From contig JADLFN010000055.1 in the NCBI GenBank assembly GCA_020845475.1, forward strand, positions 1-64,000: 64,000 nucleotides of DNA. The letters are read 5' to 3'. The notes beneath the pieces are model-generated. The model had not been told where the DNA came from and did not search any database. It saw nothing but the letters and a program-made list of their open reading frames with translations. Source of the DNA: Planctomycetota bacterium (GTDB lineage: Bacteria; Planctomycetota; UBA8742; UBA2392). This document shows, one piece after another, positions 1 through 7,216 of this stretch. The stretch's first letter is position 1. Every line of letters begins with the position of its first letter. Made by a program: the position numbers and the translations under genes.

Positions 1-1
1 A

Positions 2-172
2 GTATCGTGTGCCAAAGTCCGCAATAACGTGGCCAAGAAAGTGGTTCGGCGTCGACGCATGGTGGAAAGGTCTTTTTGGACAGCGGCGGTATTCTCCGCC
101 AACTCCAAAGGGATGACCAAGGACGATCTGCGCTCATGGAATTTGTCATGTGGGGTTGCGGCACACTGTTGA
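2..172 (+). CDS. Possible 3' end of a truncated gene (toxin-like tail)
   Basis: An open frame runs in from the left edge of the window and stops at a TGA ending at 172. The 56 residues are strongly basic at first (AKKVVRRRRMVERSFW) and end in DDLRSWNLSCGVAAHC. A basic C-terminal segment followed by an overlapping small membrane protein gene resembles a polymorphic-toxin and immunity arrangement, but no toxin family is recognised. A second frame is also open here, so the reading frame itself is uncertain. Confidence 0.25.
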   Translation, partial: VSCAKVRNNVAKKVVRRRRMVERSFWTAAVFSANSKGMTKDDLRSWNLSCGVAAHC

Positions 173-426
173 TCCTGTTGTCGTTGCCTGTGGTGACGGC
201 AAATTGGACGTGCTTTGTTGTTGGAGGTATTCTGCGCAAGCCCACTGCTTCTTGGACACCCCTACTTGGTGGAGGCCTTGCTTGCGTTGGAATGATCGTC
301 TTGCCCGTAGAAGGCGTTCGGCCGTGGAGTTGGGTGCCCTTTGTCCTGGACTGGGGGAGCCTCCCAGGATTGCTGTTTACCGCATTCATTCACGCTCGAC
401 ATTTTCTTCGGTCCCTTCGGAAGTGA
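136..426 (+). CDS. Small integral membrane protein (96 aa)
   Basis: From ATG 136 the protein begins MEFVMWGCGTLLILLS and has about three hydrophobic stretches (roughly residues 4-30, 38-56 and 66-85) with short polar links and a basic end (HARHFLRSLRK). A longer TTG start at 76 is possible but adds only polar residues. The gene overlaps the open frame ending at 172 by 37 bases. Small polytopic proteins of this kind are often immunity or accessory proteins, but no family is recognised and no function is assigned. Confidence 0.5.
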   Translation: MEFVMWGCGTLLILLSLPVVTANWTCFVVGGILRKPTASWTPLLGGGLACVGMIVLPVEGVRPWSWVPFVLDWGSLPGLLFTAFIHARHFLRSLRK

Positions 427-494
427 GGGCTATGAACGAGGTACGGAGGCATCGTGAGTCTTGTCTGCAGTGCAACCATCAACAGCCATGAGTG

Positions 495-516
495 AAAAAG
501 GGGTCAGGCTACTTTT
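495..516. repeat. REP-like motif with GGGGTCAGGCTAC core
   Basis: An A5 run, the core GGGGTCAGGCTAC and a T4 run lie in a non-coding stretch. Very similar text recurs between genes in many environmental bacterial genomes, where it behaves like a REP or transposase-associated repeat. That is recollection, not a search. Only one copy was noticed in this window. Confidence 0.35.
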
Positions 517-620
517 ATAGGTGCCTTCTAAAGGCTTTCGTGGCCCTGTTCCTTGCCGCGCCTGTTCTTTTGCTTCTGGTGTGAGCCTGTTTTGCGCACC
601 CCATGGTTCCCGGCATAACA

Positions 621-648
621 ACGGACGCGGCTTTGCGGCCGCGTCCGT
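621..648 (-). terminator. Terminator hairpin of ahcY
   Basis: An 11-bp perfect inverted repeat (621-631 with 638-648, arm ACGGACGCGGC) has a six-base loop. It lies 24 bases after the ahcY stop codon in the leftward direction. The following leftward bases are only mildly T-rich (TGTTATG), so termination efficiency is uncertain. Confidence 0.6.
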
Positions 649-671
649 GAGCTTTGATTGGTTTCGCGCGT

Positions 672-1955
672 TTAGGTGCCTTCGTTCCAGCTGGCGAGGT
701 AGTGCTCTTGCTCTTTCGTCAGCTTGTCGATCTTGTGGCCCATGGTTTCGAGCTTGAGCGTGGCTACCCAGTTGTCGATTTCGGGCGGCAGGTTGTGCAC
801 TTTGGCTTCGAGCTTGCCTTTGTTTTTCACGGCGTACTCGCTGGCCAGGGCCTGGACCGCAAAGCTCATATCCATGACGCTGGCGGGGTGGCCTTCGGCT
901 GAGGCCAGGTTGATCAGGCGGCCTTCGCCCAGCACGTAAATCTTGCGGCCGTCCTTGAGCGTGTACTCTTCGACGAAGTCGCGCACCTGGCGTTTGCTCT
1001 TGGCGATTTTGGCCAGGCCGTCGAGGTTGAGCTCGACGTTGAAGTGGCCGGAGTTGGCCACGATTGCGCCGTCCTTCATTTTCTCGAAGTGGTGCGTGTC
1101 GATCACGTGCTTGTTGCCCGTGAGTGTGCAGAACACGTCGCCCTTGGTGGCCGCGTGCTCGATCGTGGTCACGTGATAGCCGTCCATCACCGCTTCAATC
1201 GCGCGAATGGGGTTCACTTCGCAAACGATGACATTCGCCCCCATGCCGCGCGCGCGCGAGGCGAAGCCGCGCCCGCACCAGCCGTAGCCGGAGACAACGA
1301 CGTTGCGGCCCGCGAGCAGAACGTTGGTGGCGCGGATGATGCCGTCCACGGTGCTCTGGCCCGTGCCGTAGCGGTTATCGAACAGGTGCTTGCAGTCGGC
1401 GTCGTTGACCGCGATCACGGGGAACTTGAGGATCTTGTCCTTTTCCATGGCGCGCAGGCGGATGATGCCCGTGGTGGTTTCTTCCATGGATCCGATGACT
1501 TCCTTGGCGAGATCTTTGCGCTTGGTCAGGATCTGGGTAACCAGGTCGGCGCCGTCGTCCATGGTCAGGTTGGGCTTGGCGTCAAGCACGGCTTCCATGT
1601 GCTTGTAGTAGGTGGCGCTGTCTTCGCCCTTGATGGCGAAGGTGGGGATGCCGTACTCGAGGGAAAGTGCCGCCGCGATGTCGTCTTGCGTGCTGAGCGG
1701 GTTGCTGGCGCAGAGGAAAACATCGGCGCCGCCGGCCTTGAGCGCGCGCACGAGGTTGGCGGTTTCGCTGGTGACGTGCAGGCAACAGCCCATGCGGTAG
1801 CCCTTGAGCGGCTTTTCTTTCTCAAAGCGTGCGCGGATGGCGCGCAGCACGGGCATGTCGCGTTCAGCCCATTCAATGCGGGCTACACCCTTTTCACGAA
1901 GTCCGGCGTCCTTGAAGTCGCCCGTGGCGACTTTCTTTGTGGCAACTTTTGGCAT
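672..1955 (-). CDS. ahcY: Adenosylhomocysteinase (S-adenosylhomocysteine hydrolase)
   Basis: This cytosolic, NAD-dependent enzyme cleaves S-adenosylhomocysteine to adenosine and homocysteine, removing product inhibition from methyltransferases. The 427-residue protein shows the family throughout: [12 protein letters not shown] near residue 60, SMEETTTGI in the substrate region, [19 protein letters not shown], and the NAD loop GYGWCGRG followed by [12 protein letters not shown]. It resembles the shorter Thermotoga/archaeal form and ends in WNEGT rather than the K-x-x-x-Y-R-Y tail of the long form. It is a single gene with its own terminator. No SAH-type riboswitch was recognised upstream, where the space holds dispersed repeats. 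Confidence 0.97.
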   Translation of the reverse strand: MPKVATKKVATGDFKDAGLREKGVARIEWAERDMPVLRAIRARFEKEKPLKGYRMGCCLHVTSETANLVRALKAGGADVFLCASNPLSTQDDIAAALSLEYGIPTFAIKGEDSATYYKHMEAVLDAKPNLTMDDGADLVTQILTKRKDLAKEVIGSMEETTTGIIRLRAMEKDKILKFPVIAVNDADCKHLFDNRYGTGQSTVDGIIRATNVLLAGRNVVVSGYGWCGRGFASRARGMGANVIVCEVNPIRAIEAVMDGYHVTTIEHAATKGDVFCTLTGNKHVIDTHHFEKMKDGAIVANSGHFNVELNLDGLAKIAKSKRQVRDFVEEYTLKDGRKIYVLGEGRLINLASAEGHPASVMDMSFAVQALASEYAVKNKGKLEAKVHNLPPEIDNWVATLKLETMGHKIDKLTKEQEHYLASWNEGT

Positions 1956-1991
1956 GGTCCATTTCCCAGGAAGTAAGGGGCGGGAGGATAC

Positions 1992-2029
1992 ATTGGATTT
2001 GCGATTTTGGATTTCGGATTTTGGATTGG
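1992..2029. repeat. A+T-rich near-heptameric repeat (GGATTTx type)
   Basis: Degenerate tandem units of seven to eight bases (GGATTTGCGATTTT, GGATTTCGGATTTT, GGATTG) fill the space upstream of ahcY. The same kind of text recurs at 8612-8641 and 22193-22222. It is much more A+T-rich than its surroundings. Confidence 0.6.
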
Positions 2030-2048
2030 GTGGGCGCGTCAGAGTAGC

Positions 2049-2096
2049 GCCGGCATCCTGCCGGCCTCGGCGTGGGCATCTTGCCCGCGCCCACGC
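2049..2096. repeat. Two palindromic repeats (GCCGGCATCCTGCCGGC type)
   Basis: Two adjacent imperfect hairpins: 2049-2065 pairs GCCGGC with GCCGGC around ATCCT, and 2070-2096 pairs GCGTGGGC with GCCCACGC around a short loop. They lie between the divergent ahcY and ABC transporter genes. They look like dispersed extragenic palindromes rather than coding sequence. Confidence 0.5.
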
Positions 2097-2135
2097 AATT
2101 GTGGACTTCGCCTGTCAATCTATTGTGTTCGCCCT

Positions 2136-3080
2136 ATGTCACAGGGCCCGACACACGAAGCCGCAAAGAGTGCCGCGCTTGAGCGCAATCTGGCCGAGGC
2201 GCTTACGCTGGAGGCGCACGAACTGGCGGGCGTGCCCGAGGTGAAAGTCGAGCATGCTTCGCGGCGCGGCGACGCCGAAGTACTGATCGAGCTTGCTTCC
2301 GTGAGCCAGCGTTACGCCGGTGAAGGCGCGGCTGCGGGCCGCGTCGCGCTCGAGAACGTGAACCTGCGGGTGTTCAAGGGCGAGTTCGTCTGCCTTGTCG
2401 GGCCCAGCGGCTGCGGCAAGAGCACGATTCTGAATCTGATCGCGGGCTTCATGCAGCCGAGCGACGGCCGCGTGCTTTACAAGGGTGCGCCGATCAAAGG
2501 CCCCGGGCCGGATCGCGCCGTGATGTTTCAGGACCACGCGCTGTTTCCGTGGTTGACGGTGCAACGCAACGTGGAGTTCGGCCTGAAGATGGCCAACGCG
2601 CAGGAACGCCAGATTCGTAAAAAACATGCGCGCAACTATCTGGCCATGGTGAACATGGCAGGCCACGAGCGCGAATACCCGCACCAGCTTTCGGGCGGCA
2701 TGAGGCAGCGCGTGGCGCTGGCGCGCTCCCTTGCCCTTGAGAGCGACGTGCTTCTGATGGATGAGCCCTTTTCCGCGCTCGATCCCACCACGCGCGACAT
2801 GCTGCACGAGCAGCTCCAGCGCATCTGGATGGAGACGAAAAAGACCATCGTCTTCGTTACGCATTCGCTCAAAGAAGCGATTCGCCTGGCGGACCGCATC
2901 GTGCTCATGGGCTCGAATCCCGGGCGCATCCGCCGCGAGATCGCGGTCGATATTCCCAGGCCGCGCGAGTTGAACAGCCTCGCGCTCGACGAAATCAACA
3001 TCGTGCTGCGGCGCGAATTGCAAAACGAACACCGGCCCACGCTGCCCGTGGAACTGCCGGGCGTGGAGTACAACATCTGA
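2136..3080 (+). CDS. ABC transporter ATP-binding protein, nitrate/sulfonate/taurine type
   Basis: This is the ATPase of an SsuB/TauB/NrtD-like importer. From ATG 2136 it is 314 residues. An N-terminal extension of about 45 residues precedes the nucleotide-binding domain. Walker A is GPSGCGKST (about 89-97), the Q-loop is MFQDHALFPW, the signature is LSGGMRQR, Walker B is LLMDEPFSALD and the switch His is in VTHSLKEA. The stop overlaps the permease start (TGATG). No periplasmic binding protein is present here. Position before sulfate adenylyltransferase suggests a sulfur substrate, but that is inference. An upstream in-frame TTG start at 2007 would translate the repeats and is unlikely. Confidence 0.9.
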   Translation: MSQGPTHEAAKSAALERNLAEALTLEAHELAGVPEVKVEHASRRGDAEVLIELASVSQRYAGEGAAAGRVALENVNLRVFKGEFVCLVGPSGCGKSTILNLIAGFMQPSDGRVLYKGAPIKGPGPDRAVMFQDHALFPWLTVQRNVEFGLKMANAQERQIRKKHARNYLAMVNMAGHEREYPHQLSGGMRQRVALARSLALESDVLLMDEPFSALDPTTRDMLHEQLQRIWMETKKTIVFVTHSLKEAIRLADRIVLMGSNPGRIRREIAVDIPRPRELNSLALDEINIVLRRELQNEHRPTLPVELPGVEYNI

Positions 3081-3883
3081 TGGCCGAAGCCGCGCAAAGC
3101 AGGTGGAAGTCCATCGCGCTCTCGCTTGGCGCGCTGAGCGCCATTGCCCTGGTGTGGGAAGCCGCGACGCGGCTTGGCCTGCCGGGCACGCAGAATCTGG
3201 CACCCGTGAGTGTGTTTGTGGGCCAGTTCATCAAGCGTGTAATCGATGGCTCGTTCCTGGCTGCGCTGTTTTTCACGATGATTCGCATGCTGGGCGGTTA
3301 CGGCATATCGGTTTCACTGGGCCTGCCGCTGGGCATTACGCTTTGGCGTGTTAAGTGGCTGCGCGACAGCCTGGGATTGATTGTGCCCGGCCTGCACGGC
3401 ATGCCTGCGATCGTTTGGCTGCCGCTGTTGCGCATGTGGCTGGGCGAAACGGAATGGACGATTGTGGTCATCGTCGTGCTCGCCAGCGTCATGAGCATCA
3501 CGCGCGGCACCATGGATGCGCTCGCGCAAATTCCCAACGTGCACACACGGGCCGGAAGAATGCTCGGCGCCAACGGCTGGCGGCTTTATCGCTTCGTGTT
3601 GCTGCCAAGCGCCATGCCGGGCATCGTGGCGGGCATGAAGCAAGGCTGGGCGTTTGCCTGGCGCGGCTTGCTGGGCGCGGAGCTGATCGTGACGGGCCTG
3701 ATGGGAGTAGGCCCGATCCTGCGCCTACAAGGCATCGCGCCTGAGGACAAGATCCCCGTGCTGCTGGCGGCCATGCTGCTGGTGTGCATCGTCAGCGCCA
3801 GCGTTGATCGCTTCGTGTTCGAGAACATCGAAGCGCGCCTTTTGAAACAGCGCGGCCTGCATCCCCACGGCGAAGCGGTCTGA
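3080..3883 (+). CDS. ABC transporter permease, SsuC/TauC family
   Basis: This 267-residue inner-membrane protein has about six hydrophobic segments and the cytoplasmic coupling region LLPSAMPGIVAGMKQGWAFA, which matches the EAA loop of binding-protein-dependent transport permeases. Family members import sulfonates, taurine, nitrate or sulfate with a matching ATPase. Its ATG overlaps the ATPase stop codon, so the two are translationally coupled. Sulfate adenylyltransferase begins 62 bases downstream on the same strand, which fits sulfate or organosulfur uptake. The substrate cannot be read from the sequence. Confidence 0.9.
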   Translation: MAEAAQSRWKSIALSLGALSAIALVWEAATRLGLPGTQNLAPVSVFVGQFIKRVIDGSFLAALFFTMIRMLGGYGISVSLGLPLGITLWRVKWLRDSLGLIVPGLHGMPAIVWLPLLRMWLGETEWTIVVIVVLASVMSITRGTMDALAQIPNVHTRAGRMLGANGWRLYRFVLLPSAMPGIVAGMKQGWAFAWRGLLGAELIVTGLMGVGPILRLQGIAPEDKIPVLLAAMLLVCIVSASVDRFVFENIEARLLKQRGLHPHGEAV

Positions 3884-3945
3884 CAGCCTATTCTCTTGGC
3901 GCGCAACAGGGCTATAACGGCGCGCTCTATTCATTGGGACTTGCC

Positions 3946-5103
3946 ATGAACGATGCCATTGCCCCGCACGGCGGGAGACTTGTGAACGCTATTTCCTCGA
4001 TTGACGGCACGCCCGCGGGCGCGCGTTACATTGAGGCGTTGCCGCGCGTGACATTGGATGAACGTGCGCACTCCGATCTCGAATTGATCGCCTGTGGTGT
4101 GCTTTCGCCGCTCGACGGCTTCATGACCGAGGCCGATCACAAGAGCGTGGTCAATGACATGCGGCTTTCGAACGGGTTGGTCTGGTCGCTGCCGATCAAC
4201 GTGGCGACGGACCCCGACACCGCGAACAAGATTCCCAAGAATGGCGACGTTGTGCTGGCTGACGCCGCGGGCAAGACCGTGGGCGTGATGCGCGTGACCG
4301 ACAAATTCTCCTTTGACTGGAAAGAAGAAGCGCAGAAGGTCTATCTCACCACTGAAGACAAGCACCCCGGCGTGCTCTACACCATGCAGCGCAAGCCGGT
4401 ACTGCTGGGTGGGCCGGTGCAACTGCTGCATGCACGCGCGCCGGAATTCCCCGCGCACTCGCGCACGCCCGAGCAGACACGCGGCTATTTCCGCGAGAAG
4501 GGCTGGAGAAAGATTGTGGCTTTCCAGACGCGCAACCCCATTCACCGCGCCCACGAATACCTCACCAAGTGCGCGCTCGAAGTCTGCGACGGCCTGCTGG
4601 TGCACCCGCTTGTCGGCGAAACCAAGAGCGACGACATTCCCGCCCCCGTGCGCATGAAGTGCTACGAAGCGCTTTTGCAGAAGTATTACCCCGCTGACCG
4701 CGTTCTGCTCTCCACGCTGCCCGCCGCCATGCGCTACGCCGGGCCGCGCGAGGCCATTCACCACGCGCTGATGCGCAAGAATTACGGCGTCACGCATTTC
4801 ATTGTGGGCCGCGATCACGCCGGTGTGGGCAACTACTACGGCACCTACGACGCGCAGAAAATGTTCGACCGCTTCAAGCCCGAAGAACTGGGCATCCAGC
4901 CGCTGATGTTCGAGCACACGTTTTGGCACACCACGCTCAAAGAAATGGTCAGCAACAAGACCAGCCCGGGGCCGAAAGAGGCTCACCTGGCGCTCAGCGG
5001 CACGAAAGTGCGCGAGATGCTGGGCAAGGGCGAAATCCTGCCCGAGGAGTTCACGCGCCCCGAGGTGAGCAAGATTCTGATCGAGCACTATCGCGGCAAG
5101 TAG
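3946..5103 (+). CDS. sat: Sulfate adenylyltransferase (ATP sulfurylase)
   Basis: The enzyme joins sulfate and ATP to give adenosine 5'-phosphosulfate and pyrophosphate, the first step of sulfate assimilation, or runs in reverse in sulfur oxidisers. The 385-residue product is the monofunctional Sat type, with FQTRNPIHRAHEYL (HxxH-like nucleotide motif near residue 195) and FIVGRDHAGVG near residue 285. No APS kinase domain follows. ATG 3946 is preferred over TTG 3934. The upstream ABC transporter pair probably supplies the substrate. No APS reductase or sulfite reductase gene lies in the window, so the direction of the pathway is not settled. Confidence 0.95.
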   Translation: MNDAIAPHGGRLVNAISSIDGTPAGARYIEALPRVTLDERAHSDLELIACGVLSPLDGFMTEADHKSVVNDMRLSNGLVWSLPINVATDPDTANKIPKNGDVVLADAAGKTVGVMRVTDKFSFDWKEEAQKVYLTTEDKHPGVLYTMQRKPVLLGGPVQLLHARAPEFPAHSRTPEQTRGYFREKGWRKIVAFQTRNPIHRAHEYLTKCALEVCDGLLVHPLVGETKSDDIPAPVRMKCYEALLQKYYPADRVLLSTLPAAMRYAGPREAIHHALMRKNYGVTHFIVGRDHAGVGNYYGTYDAQKMFDRFKPEELGIQPLMFEHTFWHTTLKEMVSNKTSPGPKEAHLALSGTKVREMLGKGEILPEEFTRPEVSKILIEHYRGK

Positions 5104-5123
5104 CACGGGCCTCCCGGCCCGTG
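5104..5123. terminator. Hairpin directly after sat
   Basis: CACGGGCC at 5104-5111 pairs perfectly with GGCCCGTG at 5116-5123 around a four-base loop, starting immediately after the stop codon of sat. There is no T run, so it may be a dispersed palindrome acting as a transcript-end structure rather than a classical terminator. Confidence 0.4.
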
Positions 5124-5135
5124 TGATGCTAGGTT

Positions 5136-5798
5136 GTGCGGGTGCGTTACATCGTGCGAGCCTATCGCATCCTCGGCGGCATGGCCGTAGCCGCGTTTTG
5201 CTTTTGCCACCTTGGTTCGCTGCTTGAGTGGAACCTGCGTTACCCGCTGGGCGAAGAGCGCTTCGAAGCCACGCTTGGCGAGCAACGCGCGGCTACGCTT
5301 CACGAGTACGCGGGTCGCTGGCTGCGTGCTCTTTCGTGCGAACAACATTGGAACATGTTCGGCAACGTGGGCACGTCGTCTGACGTTCCGCTCATCGTGC
5401 TCTATCGCAAAGACGGCAAGCGCGTGCTGTTGCACTCGCCGCTGGAGCCCGCGCTCAAGAATGCTCCCCCGGGCGGTGACTACCTCAGTGGCAAACTCAG
5501 CGACGAGCAGCGCGAAGTGGAATGGCCGCTCAACTTCGGCAATGGCCGCATCCGCAAGATCGAGGACAACGTGCTCTCCGGCCCCGAGGGCTACTCGTTT
5601 GCGCGCATGAGCTACATGCGCGTGCGGCTGCGCGAGTACCTGGCGGCCAGCGGTGCGTCGCTCGCTGATTTCCAGCGCATTGATCTGTTCCGGCTGCGCG
5701 TGATGCACCCTGACGGCGAAAAACCCGCGCGCCTGGGCGGAGCGAGCTGGGTCATGCAATACGAACCGCGCATGGACAGCGAATGGCGCAAACCGTGA
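5136..5798 (+). CDS. Hypothetical membrane-anchored protein paired with the HTTM gene
   Basis: This 220-residue protein starts at GTG 5136. It has one N-terminal hydrophobic segment (about residues 9-28, ILGGMAVAAFCFCHLG) that could be a signal anchor, and a soluble remainder with no recognised family. It contains several W, Y and charged clusters such as LSCEQHWNMFG. Its end overlaps the start of the HTTM-DCC gene by 16 bases, so the two products are probably made together and may act together. A small membrane partner next to HTTM proteins is plausible, but nothing more specific can be said. Confidence 0.75.
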   Translation: MRVRYIVRAYRILGGMAVAAFCFCHLGSLLEWNLRYPLGEERFEATLGEQRAATLHEYAGRWLRALSCEQHWNMFGNVGTSSDVPLIVLYRKDGKRVLLHSPLEPALKNAPPGGDYLSGKLSDEQREVEWPLNFGNGRIRKIEDNVLSGPEGYSFARMSYMRVRLREYLAASGASLADFQRIDLFRLRVMHPDGEKPARLGGASWVMQYEPRMDSEWRKP

Positions 5799-7192
5799 TG
5801 CGTGCATTGCTTGCGATGCGCGATTACTGGTTTGGGCGCGAACACGCCGCGCCCATGGCGGCCTTTCGCATTTCGCTGGGCCTGATCGTCTTCCTCGACA
5901 CAGCGTTGACTTTGCTGCCCCATGCCGCGCGCTGGTTTGGCGCCGATGGTTTTCACTCGCCAGGCGAAACCCAGTGGTGGCTTGACCAGCCCGGCCGGTG
6001 GGGGCTGTTCAACGGAACCACCGATATCACCTCTTTGCGCCTCGGCTTGTGCGCGCTGATGCTCTGCTCATGGGGCCTGATCGCCGGCTTGGCCACGCGC
6101 CTGAGCGCGGCTTGCGCGTTTGTGCTGCTCATGAGTTTTCACCACCTGAACCCGAACATGCTCAACGCCGGTGATGCTTTGCTTCGCATCGGCCTGTTCT
6201 ACCTTGCGCTGATGCCAAGCTGGCGTGCCTTGAGCCTTGATCGCCGCATTTTGGCCAGGTTCGGCTGGCAGGCTGATCCGAGCGCACCTGTGTGGAGCCT
6301 GCGGCTGGCGCAGATTCAGCTCTGCATCATGTACGTGGCAACCGGCATCGACAAAGCCGCGCGTTTTGACGCGGCCAACCTGGGTGCGAGCGCGTGGTTT
6401 GACGGCAGCGCGATATCGAAGGCGCTGCGCTTCACGACGATTGCGCGCACGGAGTGGATGGCGTGGGTGCCGGTGTGGGCCACGGCGCCGATGGCGTGGG
6501 TCACGCTGTTGTGGGAAATCCTGTTTCCCGTGTTGGTGATGTTCAGGCGTACGCGGCCCTGGGCGCTGGCGCTGGGTGTGCTCGTGCATGGCGGCATTTT
6601 TCTTACGATGGAAGTGACGCACTTCAGCCTGACGACACTTTCGTTTTATTGGCTGTTTGTGCCGGCGAGCGTGATCATGGACATGGCGGGAAAATCAGAG
6701 GACGGAGAACGGCGCGTTTATCGCGTGTTCTTTGACACCATGTGCCCGGTGTGCAATCGCGCCAAGCGGCAGCTCGAGCGGCTCGATTGGCTGGGCCGGC
6801 TGAAATTCGAAGACCTGCACGATCGCAGGTTGTGCGAGCAGGCAATGCCCGGCGTGACTTACGCGCAACAGTTGCGCGCCATGTATGTGCTCAGGCCTGA
6901 TGGCCAGTACTTTGCCGGTTTTGCGGCGCTGCGCGCGCTAATGCCGGTGCTGCCGATGTTCTGGGTGCTCTGGCCAATCTGGGCGCTGGCGTGGTTGCCG
7001 GGGTTTTCGCATTTGGGACACGCCATTTATCGCTGGATTGCGCGCAATCGCTTCAAATACGCCGCGTGCGACAGTGAAGTGTGCTCGCTGCATTTGAAGT
7101 TGATTGCGGGCAAAGAAATGGACGACGAAGTGATTGCGCAGGTCGTGGCGTTGCACGAGCGCTTCAACAAGGCCAAGGCCGCGCCGCAATGA
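5783..7192 (+). CDS. HTTM-domain membrane protein fused to a DCC (DUF393) thiol-oxidoreductase domain
   Basis: The first 300 or so of 469 residues are polytopic and match the horizontally transferred transmembrane (HTTM) family related to vitamin K-dependent gamma-carboxylase, with segments such as PMAAFRISLGLIVFLDTAL and LRLAQIQLCIMYVATGIDKA. From about residue 310 a DCC1-like domain begins at YRVFFDTMCPVCNRAKRQ. It has a CxxC pair (CPVC), but the usual D-G-x-C lead is D-T-M-C. HTTM and DCC proteins are often neighbours or fused in bacteria, and their substrate is unknown. The C-terminus again contains hydrophobic stretches (MLPVLPMFWVLWPIWALAW) and a cysteine pair (ACDSEVC). Confidence 0.85.
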   Translation: MAQTVMRALLAMRDYWFGREHAAPMAAFRISLGLIVFLDTALTLLPHAARWFGADGFHSPGETQWWLDQPGRWGLFNGTTDITSLRLGLCALMLCSWGLIAGLATRLSAACAFVLLMSFHHLNPNMLNAGDALLRIGLFYLALMPSWRALSLDRRILARFGWQADPSAPVWSLRLAQIQLCIMYVATGIDKAARFDAANLGASAWFDGSAISKALRFTTIARTEWMAWVPVWATAPMAWVTLLWEILFPVLVMFRRTRPWALALGVLVHGGIFLTMEVTHFSLTTLSFYWLFVPASVIMDMAGKSEDGERRVYRVFFDTMCPVCNRAKRQLERLDWLGRLKFEDLHDRRLCEQAMPGVTYAQQLRAMYVLRPDGQYFAGFAALRALMPVLPMFWVLWPIWALAWLPGFSHLGHAIYRWIARNRFKYAACDSEVCSLHLKLIAGKEMDDEVIAQVVALHERFNKAKAAPQ

Positions 7193-7216
7193 AATGCATT
7201 GGCCATGCCGGGCGTT

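Larger units (their letters stand above)
427..671. other. Intergenic region with a repeat and a terminator, no gene seen
   Basis: This 245-base stretch has no credible coding frame. It holds a REP-like motif at 495-516 and a strong hairpin at 621-648 that serves the leftward ahcY gene. Nothing else was recognised. Confidence 0.5.

Noticed and set aside
1044..1976. A long plus-strand frame antisense to ahcY
   Set aside because: High GC opens frames opposite real genes. It has no motif, low-complexity composition and no ribosome site, while ahcY opposite is unmistakable.
1956..2135. SAH riboswitch upstream of ahcY
   Set aside because: The conserved core was not seen; the space is repeats and palindromes.
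2139..3203. A long minus-strand frame antisense to the ABC ATPase
   Set aside because: The plus-strand ATPase motifs are complete; the minus frame has no recognisable domain.
3931..5106. A long minus-strand frame antisense to sat
   Set aside because: It mirrors sat end to end and has no motif; it is a shadow.
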